Assembly (NCBI GenBank): GCA_033344915.1
Contig: JAWPML010000001.1
Span: forward strand, 658,369 to 722,368
DNA: 64,000 nt
Origin: Acidimicrobiales bacterium
GTDB lineage: Bacteria > Actinomycetota > Acidimicrobiia > Acidimicrobiales > Aldehydirespiratoraceae
Reading direction: 5' to 3'
This document shows, one piece after another, positions 33,742-41,441 of the stretch (within the stretch, counting starts at the first letter, position 1; each line of letters opens with the position of its first letter). The notes below the pieces were generated by a model, which ran no database searches, was not told the origin of the DNA, and saw only the letters and a list, made by a program, of their open reading frames with translations. The translations under genes and the position numbers were made by a program.

Positions 33742-34760
33742 GCGGTGGGAACGTCCGTCGGGTGGGGTCGGCCCGGGTCCTGCGTCGTGGGCGAGACCAT
33801 CGGTGCCGGAATCGTCGACAGCAGCCGCACGAGCACCTGCTCGACATCGAGATCGGCGGCGAGGGCCTCGTACGAGAGCACCAGCCGATGGCGCAAAACG
33901 TCGGGCGCCACGTCGAACACGTCCTGAGGAACGAGATAGTCGCGCCCTCGCAGCAGAGCCATCGCCTTGCCCGCGGCGATCAGGCCGAGAGACGCGCGCG
34001 GGCTTGCGCCGTATTCGATCATGCCGACGAGGTCGGGCAGGCCGTGGTGGCTCGGGTCGCGCGTGGCGATCACGAGGTTCACGGCGTAGTCGAGCGTCCC
34101 CTGGTCCACGATCACCGCGTCGGCCTGGCGCTGGAGATCGAGGACGATCTCGGGGCTCAGCACCTGGTGCGCGCTCGGCGGGTCGACCCCCATCCGGCGC
34201 ACGATCTCCAGCTCCTCGTTCGGCGTCGGGTAGTCGATCACGACCTTCATCAGGAAGCGGTCACGCTGGGCCTCCGGGAGGGCGTAGACACCCTCGGACT
34301 CGATCGGGTTCTGGGTGGCCAGCACGAGGAACGGTGTCGGCACGGCGTGCGCCTCACCGCCGATCGTCACCTGGTGTTCCGCCATCACCTCGAGCAGGGC
34401 GGACTGCACCTTGGCCGGCGCCCGGTTGATCTCGTCGGCGAGGACGAAGTTCGCGAAGACCGGTCCGAGTTCGACGTCGAACTGCTCGGACGAGGCCCGG
34501 TAGATCCGGGTGCCGGTGATGTCCGCCGGCAGCAGGTCGGGCGTGAACTGGACGCGGGCGAACGACCCGCCGGTGGTGTCGGCAAGCGTGCGCACCGCAA
34601 GGGTCTTCGCCAGGCCGGGCGGCCCCTCCAGCAGGCAGTGGCCGCCGGCGACGAGGGCGACGAGGAGGCGTTCCATCAGCCGTTCCTGGCCGACGATGAC
34701 CCGTCGCAGTTCCACCAACGCTCGCTCGAGCGAGGGCAGATCCTCGCTGTTCTCGCTCAT
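33738..34760 (-). CDS. MoxR-type AAA+ ATPase
   Basis: 340 residues from ATG 34758-34760, chosen because AAGGAG lies 6 bases upstream. Walker A GPPGLAKT (46-53), Walker B/DExx VLADEINRAP (about 107-115), sensor segment LVLATQNPIESEGVYALPEAQRDRF, and C-terminal sensor 2 region SPRASLGLIAAGKAMALLRGRDYLVPQDV. MoxR ATPases remodel or activate partner proteins with a VWA adaptor, here the two downstream genes. It diverges from the response regulator gene with a 134-base gap. Confidence 0.93.
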   Translation of the reverse strand: MSENSEDLPSLERALVELRRVIVGQERLMERLLVALVAGGHCLLEGPPGLAKTLAVRTLADTTGGSFARVQFTPDLLPADITGTRIYRASSEQFDVELGPVFANFVLADEINRAPAKVQSALLEVMAEHQVTIGGEAHAVPTPFLVLATQNPIESEGVYALPEAQRDRFLMKVVIDYPTPNEELEIVRRMGVDPPSAHQVLSPEIVLDLQRQADAVIVDQGTLDYAVNLVIATRDPSHHGLPDLVGMIEYGASPRASLGLIAAGKAMALLRGRDYLVPQDVFDVAPDVLRHRLVLSYEALAADLDVEQVLVRLLSTIPAPMVSPTTQDPGRPHPTDVPTA

Positions 34761-34881
34761 TCCGGCTCCTTCACGAGATTCCTTCACACAGGCTTTCGCC
34801 CCATTGTGGTGCGGTCACCACCGTGACAGACCTGGCAGTCAACCTGGCGCACGATAAGCGCAACCGAAAGACACGGACAGG

Positions 34882-34887
34882 TAGCGT
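34882..34887 (+). promoter_or_regulatory. -10 box TAGCGT, leaderless start of the response regulator
   Basis: TAGCGT, 7 bases, then ATG 34895. It selects this ATG over an upstream in-frame codon at 34823. Confidence 0.5.
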
Positions 34888-34894
34888 CTCGACG

Positions 34895-35605
34895 ATGCGG
34901 ATCCTGGTTGTCGACGACGAGGTCGAACTCGCCGATGCCGTCGCGCGTGGTCTTCGTCGCGAGGGGTACGCCGTCGACACGGCGAACGGTGGCATCGAAG
35001 CGCTCGAGAAGGCGGCCCTCGTGCCCTACGACCTGGTCTGTCTTGATCTCACGATGCCCGACATGGACGGCCTCGAGGTGTGCGAGCGCCTCCGCGAGGA
35101 TCCCCCCGAGGGCGAGGCGCCCCGGGTGCTGATGTTGACGGCCCGTGACTCCGTCGAGGACCGCATCGGTGGTCTCGATCACGGGGCCGACGACTATCTC
35201 GTCAAGCCGTTCGCGTTCGGTGAGCTCACCGCGCGGGTCCGTTCGCTCCTGCGTCGTGAGGCGGCGCGAAGCGGGTCCACCCTGGTCGTCGGTGACATCG
35301 AGCTGGACGACACGAAGCACCGGGCCCGCCGCGGCGGTCGTGACCTCGAGCTGACCGCCAAGGAGTTCGCCCTGCTGCGCTACTTCATGGCCCACGTCGA
35401 TCAGGTCCTGTCCCAGGAGCACCTGCTCGAGCACGTCTGGGACGAACACGCCGACCCGTTCACCAACACCGTGCGGGTCACCGTCGGCACCCTGCGGCGA
35501 AAGCTCTCGCTCGACGACGAGCCCCAGCTGATCGAAACGGTGATCGGTTCGGGCTACCGCCTCGTCGATCCCGACGCCGAGCCGTCGGAAGCCGAGGGCG
35601 GATGA
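34895..35605 (+). CDS. OmpR/PhoB-type response regulator
   Basis: 236 residues. Receiver domain: acidic pair in VVDDE, phospho-acceptor Asp51 (LVCLDLTMPDMDG), Thr in LTARD, Lys in VKPFAFGELTARV. Winged-helix output domain: LTAKEFALLRYFMAHVDQVLSQEHLLEHVWDEHADPFTNTVRVTVGTLRRKL and GSGYRL. It activates or represses target promoters when phosphorylated, here presumably by the histidine kinase whose ATG overlaps its stop (ATGA). The signal is unknown; the pair is of the MprAB/TcrXY kind by architecture. Confidence 0.94.
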   Translation: MRILVVDDEVELADAVARGLRREGYAVDTANGGIEALEKAALVPYDLVCLDLTMPDMDGLEVCERLREDPPEGEAPRVLMLTARDSVEDRIGGLDHGADDYLVKPFAFGELTARVRSLLRREAARSGSTLVVGDIELDDTKHRARRGGRDLELTAKEFALLRYFMAHVDQVLSQEHLLEHVWDEHADPFTNTVRVTVGTLRRKLSLDDEPQLIETVIGSGYRLVDPDAEPSEAEGG

Positions 35606-36792
35606 CCGAAGCCGCGCCGCGTCTGCACGGCTGGGCGGGATCGATCCGGTTCCGGCTGACCGTGCTGTACTCCGTGCTGCTGTTCGGACTCGCGACGGTC
35701 GTCGTCGGCCTCATCTACGCCGGCGTGGCCCGCAGCCTCGAGAAGCAGAACGTCTCGCGCACCGAGGAGTGGGTCGCGATCTTCGAGGACCAGCAGGGCC
35801 GCGTGGGGATCGCGACGGTGGAGACCGAGCAGCCGGACTATCTGCTCCTGTTCGAACGGGCGGTCAACGAGCAGGCACTCGACCAGCTCCGCACCTACGC
35901 CTTCGGGGCGCTGGGGCTGTTGTTCGTCGGAAGCCTCTTCGTCGGCTGGTTCGTCGCCGGTCTCGTGCTGCGTCCCGTGCGGCGGATCTCCGATGTCGCG
36001 AAGGAGATCGAGGCCACCGATCTGTCGCGTCGCATCGAGCTCGACGGCCCCGAGGACGAGCTCAAGGAACTGGCCGACACGTTCGACGGGATGCTCGGCC
36101 GCATCGACGATGCGTTCGAGTCGCAACGGGAGTTCATCCACGAGGCGAGCCACGAGCTGCGCAATCCGCTCGCCGTGATCCGCACCAACATCGACGTCGC
36201 CCTCGGCGATCCGGATGCCTCCGCCGAGGATCTCCGCTCGGTCGGCGAGGTCGTCGGCCGCTCCGCCGAACGCATGTCCACCCTCGTGGACGACCTCCTC
36301 CTGTACGCCCGCCACGGCACCCGCGAGATCCGCCGGGAGGACGTGGACCTCGTCGCGGTCGTGAACGACCTCGTCGAGGAGTTCGGCGCGGCGGCCGAGG
36401 CCAACGGGCTCGATCTCACGGCGGACGTCCCCGCCGTCGCGCTCCCGGTGCGCGGCGACGGTCAGGCCATCCACCGGGCCGCCGCCAACCTCGTCGCCAA
36501 TGCCGTGCGCCTCGCTCCGGCCGGCACGACCGTCACGGTCGCGGCGGCCGACGAGGGCCGCTGGGTCACGCTCGCCGTCATCGACGAGGGTCCCGGCATC
36601 GACACGGAGGATCAGATGCGCGTCTTCCAGCGTTTCTGGCGGGGGGACAAGACGGCCGCCCGCGTTGCCGGCCGATCCGGCCTCGGGCTCACCATCGTCC
36701 GCCAGATCGCCGAAGCCCACGGCGGCCGCGTCGAGCTCGAATCCACCCTCGGCACCGGCTCGCGCTTCACCCTGCGCTTCCCCCGCACCTGA
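35602..36792 (+). CDS. Sensor histidine kinase (HAMP, HisKA, HATPase)
   Basis: 396 residues. Membrane helix at about 17-40, a short outer sensor of about 55 residues, a second helix at about 98-123, HAMP (PVRRISDVAKEIEATDLSRRI), phospho-acceptor His184 in EASHELRNPLAVI, N box RAAANLVANAVRLAP, G1 VIDEGPGID, G2 GRSGLGLTIVRQIAEAHGG. All catalytic motifs are intact. The sensor domain is small and shows no known fold. The stop codon lies inside a 21-bp perfect hairpin, which should end the operon. Confidence 0.94.
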   Translation: MTEAAPRLHGWAGSIRFRLTVLYSVLLFGLATVVVGLIYAGVARSLEKQNVSRTEEWVAIFEDQQGRVGIATVETEQPDYLLLFERAVNEQALDQLRTYAFGALGLLFVGSLFVGWFVAGLVLRPVRRISDVAKEIEATDLSRRIELDGPEDELKELADTFDGMLGRIDDAFESQREFIHEASHELRNPLAVIRTNIDVALGDPDASAEDLRSVGEVVGRSAERMSTLVDDLLLYARHGTREIRREDVDLVAVVNDLVEEFGAAAEANGLDLTADVPAVALPVRGDGQAIHRAAANLVANAVRLAPAGTTVTVAAADEGRWVTLAVIDEGPGIDTEDQMRVFQRFWRGDKTAARVAGRSGLGLTIVRQIAEAHGGRVELESTLGTGSRFTLRFPRT

Positions 36793-36831
36793 GGTGAAGC
36801 GGGGTCAGACCCCCGCTTCACCTCAGGTGCG
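36784..36831. terminator. Bidirectional terminator hairpin, perfect 21-bp stem
   Basis: Arms 36784-36804 and 36811-36831 are perfectly complementary around the 6-base loop TCAGAC; the top of the hairpin is GGGGTCAGACCCC, the core shared with repeats at 27.1 and 31.8 kb. It covers the kinase stop codon and abuts the stop of the convergent VOC gene at 36833. Confidence 0.8.
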
Positions 36832-36832
36832 A

Positions 36833-37204
36833 TCAGCCGAGGCAGAACTCGTTGCCTTCGGGATCGCGCAGCACGATCCATCGCTTCTCGTCGTTGCCCC
36901 GCCAGATCGGACTCCCGTCAGGCGTCTCGCCGTCCTCGAGCGTGGCGCCGAGGCGCAGGAGGCGTCGGACCTCCTCGTCCGGGTCGGGCGAGGCGAGGTC
37001 GAGATGGATACGGGTGTCGGTCCGGGGCTCCTCGACCTGCAGGAACAGGAGATGGCGCACGCCGCGAGGGTCGTTCTTGGTCAGACGGGTGCGGCTGTCG
37101 TTCGCTTCCGGATCGACGGAGTAACCCGTGGCCTCGGCCCAGAACCGTCCCAACGACAACGGATCTCGGCACTCGAAGGTGATGTTCAGGATGAAAGCGG
37201 TCAT
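36833..37204 (-). CDS. VOC/glyoxalase-like domain protein
   Basis: 123 residues from ATG 37202-37204. ILNITFECRDPLSLGRFWAEATGY is the typical first beta-alpha unit of actinobacterial VOC proteins, with VHLDLASPDPDEEVRRLLRLGAT (written IHLDLAS here) and a C-terminal WIVLRDPEGNEFCLG. Members are small metal-dependent or binding proteins (glyoxalase, bleomycin resistance); many have no known substrate. It diverges from the HtrA gene with 99 bases between starts. Confidence 0.86.
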   Translation of the reverse strand: MTAFILNITFECRDPLSLGRFWAEATGYSVDPEANDSRTRLTKNDPRGVRHLLFLQVEEPRTDTRIHLDLASPDPDEEVRRLLRLGATLEDGETPDGSPIWRGNDEKRWIVLRDPEGNEFCLG

Positions 37205-37291
37205 GAGATGGGTTGGGTGTTCCGACGGAGTGGGAGAATCGTTTTCATTCGATTTTCTCCCCTCCTTACGAATCCTTTCACTTTCAACCCG

Positions 37292-37297
37292 TACCTT
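37292..37297 (+). promoter_or_regulatory. -10 box TACCTT, leaderless start of htrA-like gene
   Basis: TACCTT, 6 bases, then ATG 37304. The DNA just upstream (37240-37290) is unusually AT-rich for the window, in keeping with a promoter. Confidence 0.55.
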
Positions 37298-37303
37298 CTG
37301 CAC

Positions 37304-38764
37304 ATGGATCGAGACCCATTCGAGCCTCCGCACGGCGAGGTTCCCCCCACCTCGCCGGGCTGGTCCGCCGATGAGCGGTCGCTTCCCCCGACAGCCGCAA
37401 CGGATGTTCCCCCCACCGTTGCGGTGCCGTATCCCCCCACGGCAAGCGGAAGCGACCGCCCGGCGGACCCCAACCCGCCGGCTCCGATCCCCGTGCCGCC
37501 CCCGCCTCCGGCGCCGATCTCGGCTGCTCGTCCCACCCCCGGGCTCACGCACCCGCCGGTGGCCGCCAATCCACCCCGACCCGGCAGCACCCAGCCGCTG
37601 ACGGGTCCCCCGAACTCGCCACCCCCACCGGGTGCGTTCGGTCCACCGCCTCTCGGACCGAAACGCCGCCGGTGGAGGGTGGCGCTGGTTGTGCTCGCCG
37701 TCCTCGCGATGGCGAGCACGCTCGTCGCGGCCGGCATCATCATCGGCGACTCGCTCAACGACGAGGTCGCGACCACGAGCCCGACGCCGGTCGACCGTCC
37801 GGTGCAGGACGCCGGCTCCGACGGGAACAGCACGCCGTTCCTCCCCATCGAACCCGGTCCGCTCGCCGGCGAAGAGGGTGAGGAACCCGTGGCGGATGTC
37901 GCCAGCGCCGTCTCGCCGTCGGTCGTCCTGATCCGAACGAACGAGGGTCAGGGGTCCGGCATCGTGTGGGACGCGGCCGAGGGCTACATCGTCACCAACG
38001 ACCACGTCACGGCCGATGCCGACACGGTCATCGTCCAGTTCGGCGACGGCAACCGGGTGTCCGGCACCGTGGTCGGGGGCGATTCGGCTCGCGACATCGC
38101 GGTCGTCCAGGTCGATCCGGAGGAAGTCGAGCTCGTGGAAGCCGTGTTCGCGCCGACGGAGACCGTGGAGGTCGGCCAGCTCGCCGTCGCCATCGGCAGT
38201 CCGTTCGGTCTCGACCAGTCGGTCACCGCCGGCATCGTCTCCGCGGTGAACCGCATCAACAGCTACGGCGGCTCCGACCCGAGCAACCCGGTCGACGTGG
38301 AGATGATCCAGACGGACGCTCCGATCAACCCGGGCAACTCCGGCGGCGCGCTGGCCGACCGCGAGGGTCGGGTCATCGGGATGAACACCCAGATCCGCAC
38401 GGACGGCGTGTCCACCGGCAACGTCGGCGTCGGCTTCGCGGTGCCGTCCGACACGATCGTCCTCATCGCCCAGCGAATCGTCGACGGGGAATCGCTCGAG
38501 CTCGCCCACCTCGGCGTGAGCGGCGCGACCCCGGCCGACGGCACCGTCGGGGCGCTCGTCCAGTCGGTTGTCGCCGGCGCTCCGGCGGCCAACGCGGGAC
38601 TCCAGTCCGGCGACCTCATCGTCAGCCTCGACGGCGAGCTCATCAGTTCGATGGCCGAGCTGTCCGCCGAGGTGAAGCTCTACCGACCCGGTGACCAGGT
38701 GCAGATCGAGATCCTGCGCGACGGCGAGCGCCTCGAAACCACCGTCACCCTCGGCAGCAGCTGA
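37304..38764 (+). CDS. HtrA/DegP-type membrane serine protease with PDZ domain
   Basis: 486 residues. A Pro-rich cytoplasmic tail (1-120), a basic stop KRRRW, one membrane helix (about 126-147), and an outer trypsin-like domain with the triad H234 (VTNDHV), D264 (ARDIAVV) and S346 (NPGNSGGAL). A PDZ domain follows at about 385-486 (LVQSVVAGAPAANAGLQSGDLIVSLDGELI). This is the actinobacterial PepD/HtrA layout: degrading or sensing misfolded exported proteins. Such genes often sit near a stress two-component system, as here. The start is fixed by the TACCTT box. Confidence 0.93.
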   Translation: MDRDPFEPPHGEVPPTSPGWSADERSLPPTAATDVPPTVAVPYPPTASGSDRPADPNPPAPIPVPPPPPAPISAARPTPGLTHPPVAANPPRPGSTQPLTGPPNSPPPPGAFGPPPLGPKRRRWRVALVVLAVLAMASTLVAAGIIIGDSLNDEVATTSPTPVDRPVQDAGSDGNSTPFLPIEPGPLAGEEGEEPVADVASAVSPSVVLIRTNEGQGSGIVWDAAEGYIVTNDHVTADADTVIVQFGDGNRVSGTVVGGDSARDIAVVQVDPEEVELVEAVFAPTETVEVGQLAVAIGSPFGLDQSVTAGIVSAVNRINSYGGSDPSNPVDVEMIQTDAPINPGNSGGALADREGRVIGMNTQIRTDGVSTGNVGVGFAVPSDTIVLIAQRIVDGESLELAHLGVSGATPADGTVGALVQSVVAGAPAANAGLQSGDLIVSLDGELISSMAELSAEVKLYRPGDQVQIEILRDGERLETTVTLGSS

Positions 38765-38792
38765 CCCGACACCGCTCGGCCCTCCCCTCCCC

Positions 38793-38841
38793 GTTCTGTG
38801 AGTAGAAGTCAGCACCCCGTGCTGACTTCTACTCACAGAAC
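38793..38841. repeat. 49-bp palindrome, left copy
   Basis: Two 23-base arms, starting GTTCTGTGAGTAGAAG, perfectly inverted around a 3-base loop (CCC); pairing extends to 25 bp here. The same 49-mer, differing only in the loop, stands at 39774-39822, so the two copies bracket the AbiEi/DUF559 gene. Confidence 0.9.
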
Positions 38842-38873
38842 GGAGTGTCACACGGGCGGTACATGCTGGCGGC

Positions 38874-39782
38874 ATGAGGGATGAACACCAGACCCTCGCT
38901 CGGGTGGCTGCGAGTCAGTACGGCCTCCTCTCGAATCGACAGATCGCGTCGGCCACGGGGTGCCCGTCGTCCGCACAGCGCCTCGTGCGGACGGGACTGC
39001 TCGAACGCCGTCAACGGGGCGTCTATGCGATGTTCGGCACGCTTCCGCGTTGGGAGGCCGATCTCATGACCGTCGTGCTGTCGGCGCCGCGCCTCGTGGC
39101 CGGGAGCCACCGAGCGGCCATACGGCTCTGGGGCTTGCGGTCCATCGACGACGAGATCGAGGTCAGCGTGCGTTACCCGGGTGACCTTCGCAGCGATCGG
39201 GCGATCGTTCATCGGAGTCGAGATCTGACCGAGCATGATGTCACCTTCATCGAGGGCGTTCCCGTCACCTCGATGGCCCGCACCCTGTGTGACGCCGGCC
39301 TGATCTTCGGGGAAACTGAAGTCGTGCGAATGGGTCACCACGCGCTCGCGAAGGGTGTGCTCACGCCGGCCGAGTTGCAGCGCTACAGGGAGCGGGTTGG
39401 TCGCCGGGGCCGGACCGGCGTCGGGGCGATCGACCGGCTTCTCGCATCGCTCCCGCCGGGCGTCGACAGGGCGGACTCGGGCCCGGAGATCGAGATGGCG
39501 TCCCTCGTTCAGCGGTACGACCTTCCCGCGCCCGTTTGGCAGCATCCGGTCGTCGCGCGCGGGAATCGCTACGTGCTCGACTTCGCGTATCCCGAGCAGC
39601 GGCTCGCGATCGAGTACGACGAGTATCTCGAGCACACCCGGCCGGAGAAGTGGGCCGCCGACAAACAGCGTCAGAACGATCTCGTCGAGGTCGGCTGGAC
39701 GGTCATCCGCTTCGCCTGGACCGACCTCCGCGACCGCCCCGACGCGGTAGCGCGAAGGATCCGTTCGTTCCTGGTTCTGTGA
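38874..39782 (+). CDS. AbiEi-like winged-helix protein with DUF559 (Vsr-like nuclease) domain
   Basis: 302 residues. Residues about 8-60 (ARVAASQYGLLSNRQIASATGCPSSAQRLVRTGLLERRQRGVYAMFG) match the AbiEi antitoxin N-terminal winged helix. The middle (LSAPRLVAGSHRAAIRLWGL, VPVTSMARTLCDA) is the conserved connecting region. The end (YVLDFAYPEQRLAIEYDEYLEHTRPEKWAADKQRQNDLVEVGWTVIRFAWTDL) is a DUF559 domain of the PD-(D/E)xK/Vsr fold; acidic residues in LDFAYP and IEYDE could bind metal. No toxin gene (AbiEii) is adjacent. The right palindrome supplies the last codons and the TGA. The role is unknown; defence or mobile-element function is speculation. Confidence 0.8.
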   Translation: MRDEHQTLARVAASQYGLLSNRQIASATGCPSSAQRLVRTGLLERRQRGVYAMFGTLPRWEADLMTVVLSAPRLVAGSHRAAIRLWGLRSIDDEIEVSVRYPGDLRSDRAIVHRSRDLTEHDVTFIEGVPVTSMARTLCDAGLIFGETEVVRMGHHALAKGVLTPAELQRYRERVGRRGRTGVGAIDRLLASLPPGVDRADSGPEIEMASLVQRYDLPAPVWQHPVVARGNRYVLDFAYPEQRLAIEYDEYLEHTRPEKWAADKQRQNDLVEVGWTVIRFAWTDLRDRPDAVARRIRSFLVL

Positions 39783-39822
39783 GTAGAAGTCAGCACCTGG
39801 TGCTGACTTCTACTCACAGAAC
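39774..39822. repeat. 49-bp palindrome, right copy
   Basis: Same 23-base arms as 38793-38841, loop CTG in place of CCC; 47 of 49 bases identical; the stem extends to 25 bp plus the 1-base loop T. It overlaps the end of the nuclease-like gene and contains its stop codon. Confidence 0.9.
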
Positions 39823-39853
39823 CGGAAAGCGGGGCCGGTAGGATCCGGCTCGC

Positions 39854-40930
39854 ATGTTGCTCATACTCATCATCGCCATTGCCGCGGTCGCCATCGTCGG
39901 CGTGTCGGCATTCGTTCTGCTCCGGGACCGACGCGACGACCTCGTCATCGACGATCCGGCGCCGACGGCCGTCGAGCCAGCGGCCGACACGGTCCCCGTG
40001 GTGGAGGAGGCGCCCAGGCCCACGTTCCGCGACCGCCTCTCGACGGCCCGGTCGGCCCTCGGCGGCTACCTCGGATCCGTCTTCACGGGCGGCAAGATCA
40101 GCGCCGAGACGTGGGACGACCTCGAAGAGGCGCTCATCCGGGCCGACGTCGGCGTCACCACGTCGGCCTCGATCATCGATGCGGTCCGCGAGAAGGTGGC
40201 CGAGGGCGGCATCGAGGACACCGGCGAACTCCCGGCGCTCGTGAAGGCCGAGATCGTGGCTCGCCTCGAGGGCTTCGACCGGAGCCTGTCAGCCGACACG
40301 GTCGCGGCGGGCGGCGAACCCGGACCCGCCGTCTGGCTCTTCGTCGGCGTCAACGGCGTGGGCAAGACCACCACGATCGGCAAGCTCGCCCATCGTGAAT
40401 CCGCCGACGGCAAGACGCTCGTCCTCGCCGCCGGCGACACCTTTCGCGCCGCGGCCGCCGAGCAGCTCACCATGTGGGCCGAGCGCAGCGACGTGGACAT
40501 CGTCCGCGGCGCCGAGGGCGCCGACCCCAGCTCGGTCGTCTTCGATGCGGTCGAGCGGGCCGGAGCCCGCAACGCCGACATCGTGATGGCCGACACTGCG
40601 GGTCGCCTCCAGACCAAGACGAACCTCATGGAGGAGCTCGCCAAGGTGCGGCGCGTGGCCGAGAAGGGCGTCGGCACCGTCACCGAGACCCTGCTCGTCA
40701 TCGACGCCACCACCGGTCAGAACGGCATGTCGCAGGCCCAGCAGTTCGCCGAGACGGCGGACGTCACCGGCGTCGTGCTCACGAAGCTCGACGGCTCCGC
40801 GAAGGGCGGCATCGTCATCGCGATCCACTCCGAGCTCGGCGTGCCCGTGAAGCTGGTCGGCCTCGGCGAGGGGATCAACGATCTCGTGGACTTCGATCCG
40901 ACCGAGTTCGTCGACGCCCTCTTCGAGTAA
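39854..40930 (+). CDS. ftsY: Signal recognition particle receptor FtsY
   Basis: 358 residues. N-terminal membrane helix (LLILIIAIAAVAIVGVSAFVLL, 2-23), as in actinobacterial FtsY, an acidic spacer, then the N domain (FRDRLSTARSALGG...EEALIRADVG) and the SRP GTPase: P-loop GVNGVGKTT (165-173), insertion-box DTFRAAAAEQL, DTAGR, TKLDGSAKGG. It docks SRP-ribosome complexes at the membrane for co-translational insertion. TAGGAT lies 9 bases before the ATG. Usually smc precedes it; here the AbiEi/DUF559 gene and its palindromes do. Confidence 0.96.
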   Translation: MLLILIIAIAAVAIVGVSAFVLLRDRRDDLVIDDPAPTAVEPAADTVPVVEEAPRPTFRDRLSTARSALGGYLGSVFTGGKISAETWDDLEEALIRADVGVTTSASIIDAVREKVAEGGIEDTGELPALVKAEIVARLEGFDRSLSADTVAAGGEPGPAVWLFVGVNGVGKTTTIGKLAHRESADGKTLVLAAGDTFRAAAAEQLTMWAERSDVDIVRGAEGADPSSVVFDAVERAGARNADIVMADTAGRLQTKTNLMEELAKVRRVAEKGVGTVTETLLVIDATTGQNGMSQAQQFAETADVTGVVLTKLDGSAKGGIVIAIHSELGVPVKLVGLGEGINDLVDFDPTEFVDALFE

Positions 40931-40949
40931 CCGCCGCCAGCCCGTCCGC

Positions 40950-41381
40950 TCAACCGGCGAACGACACACCGCAGGCCTGGAGCTCCCGGTCGAGCTCCAC
41001 GATCGACTCGTCCACGACGGCGGTGTCGGTGTTGTCGCGAGCGGCGTCGTATGCCTCGGGCCAGTCGAACACCTCGAACTGCTGGCCGGCGACGAAGGCG
41101 AAGTCGGACAGGAAGTTGACGGCGTCGCGCAACTCGAACGGCGCGGTCGTCTCGACAGCGTAGAGCGCCTCCTTGGCCGCGTCGTAGTCCCCGGCGGTCG
41201 CCGACTGCGCGGTGCCCGCGAACAGCGGCTCGAGCCCGGCGAGCCCCTGGGCCCCGCTGCACCACGCGGCCGAATCGAAGTCCGGCTCGCGGGTGCCGTC
41301 CCCCCGGGCCACGATGGCGGCGATCGCGAATCCGACGATCAGGGCACCGATGATCAACCACTGGCGGGGGGAGAGCTCCAT
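40950..41381 (-). CDS. Single-pass membrane protein, function unknown
   Basis: 143 residues from ATG 41379-41381. One membrane segment (PRQWLIIGALIVGFAIAAIVARG, about 5-27), then an outer helical domain of about 115 residues with two Cys (AAWCSGAQ and LQACGVSF), possibly a disulfide. No family recognised. The mature part resembles in style the outer domain of the protein at 284-871 (Cys near both ends, helical), but I cannot show homology. It lies antisense between ftsY and ffh, out of the operon logic of its neighbours. Confidence 0.7.
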   Translation of the reverse strand: MELSPRQWLIIGALIVGFAIAAIVARGDGTREPDFDSAAWCSGAQGLAGLEPLFAGTAQSATAGDYDAAKEALYAVETTAPFELRDAVNFLSDFAFVAGQQFEVFDWPEAYDAARDNTDTAVVDESIVELDRELQACGVSFAG

Positions 41382-41441
41382 GGCCGCGCAGGCTAGCGGG
41401 GCGATCTGCAACGTCTCGGGTCGGCGTTACGCTCAGCAACC

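Noticed and set aside
38874-39782. AbiE-type toxin-antitoxin system
   Set aside because: Only the AbiEi-like N-terminal domain is present; no AbiEii nucleotidyltransferase toxin is adjacent, and the C-terminus is DUF559.
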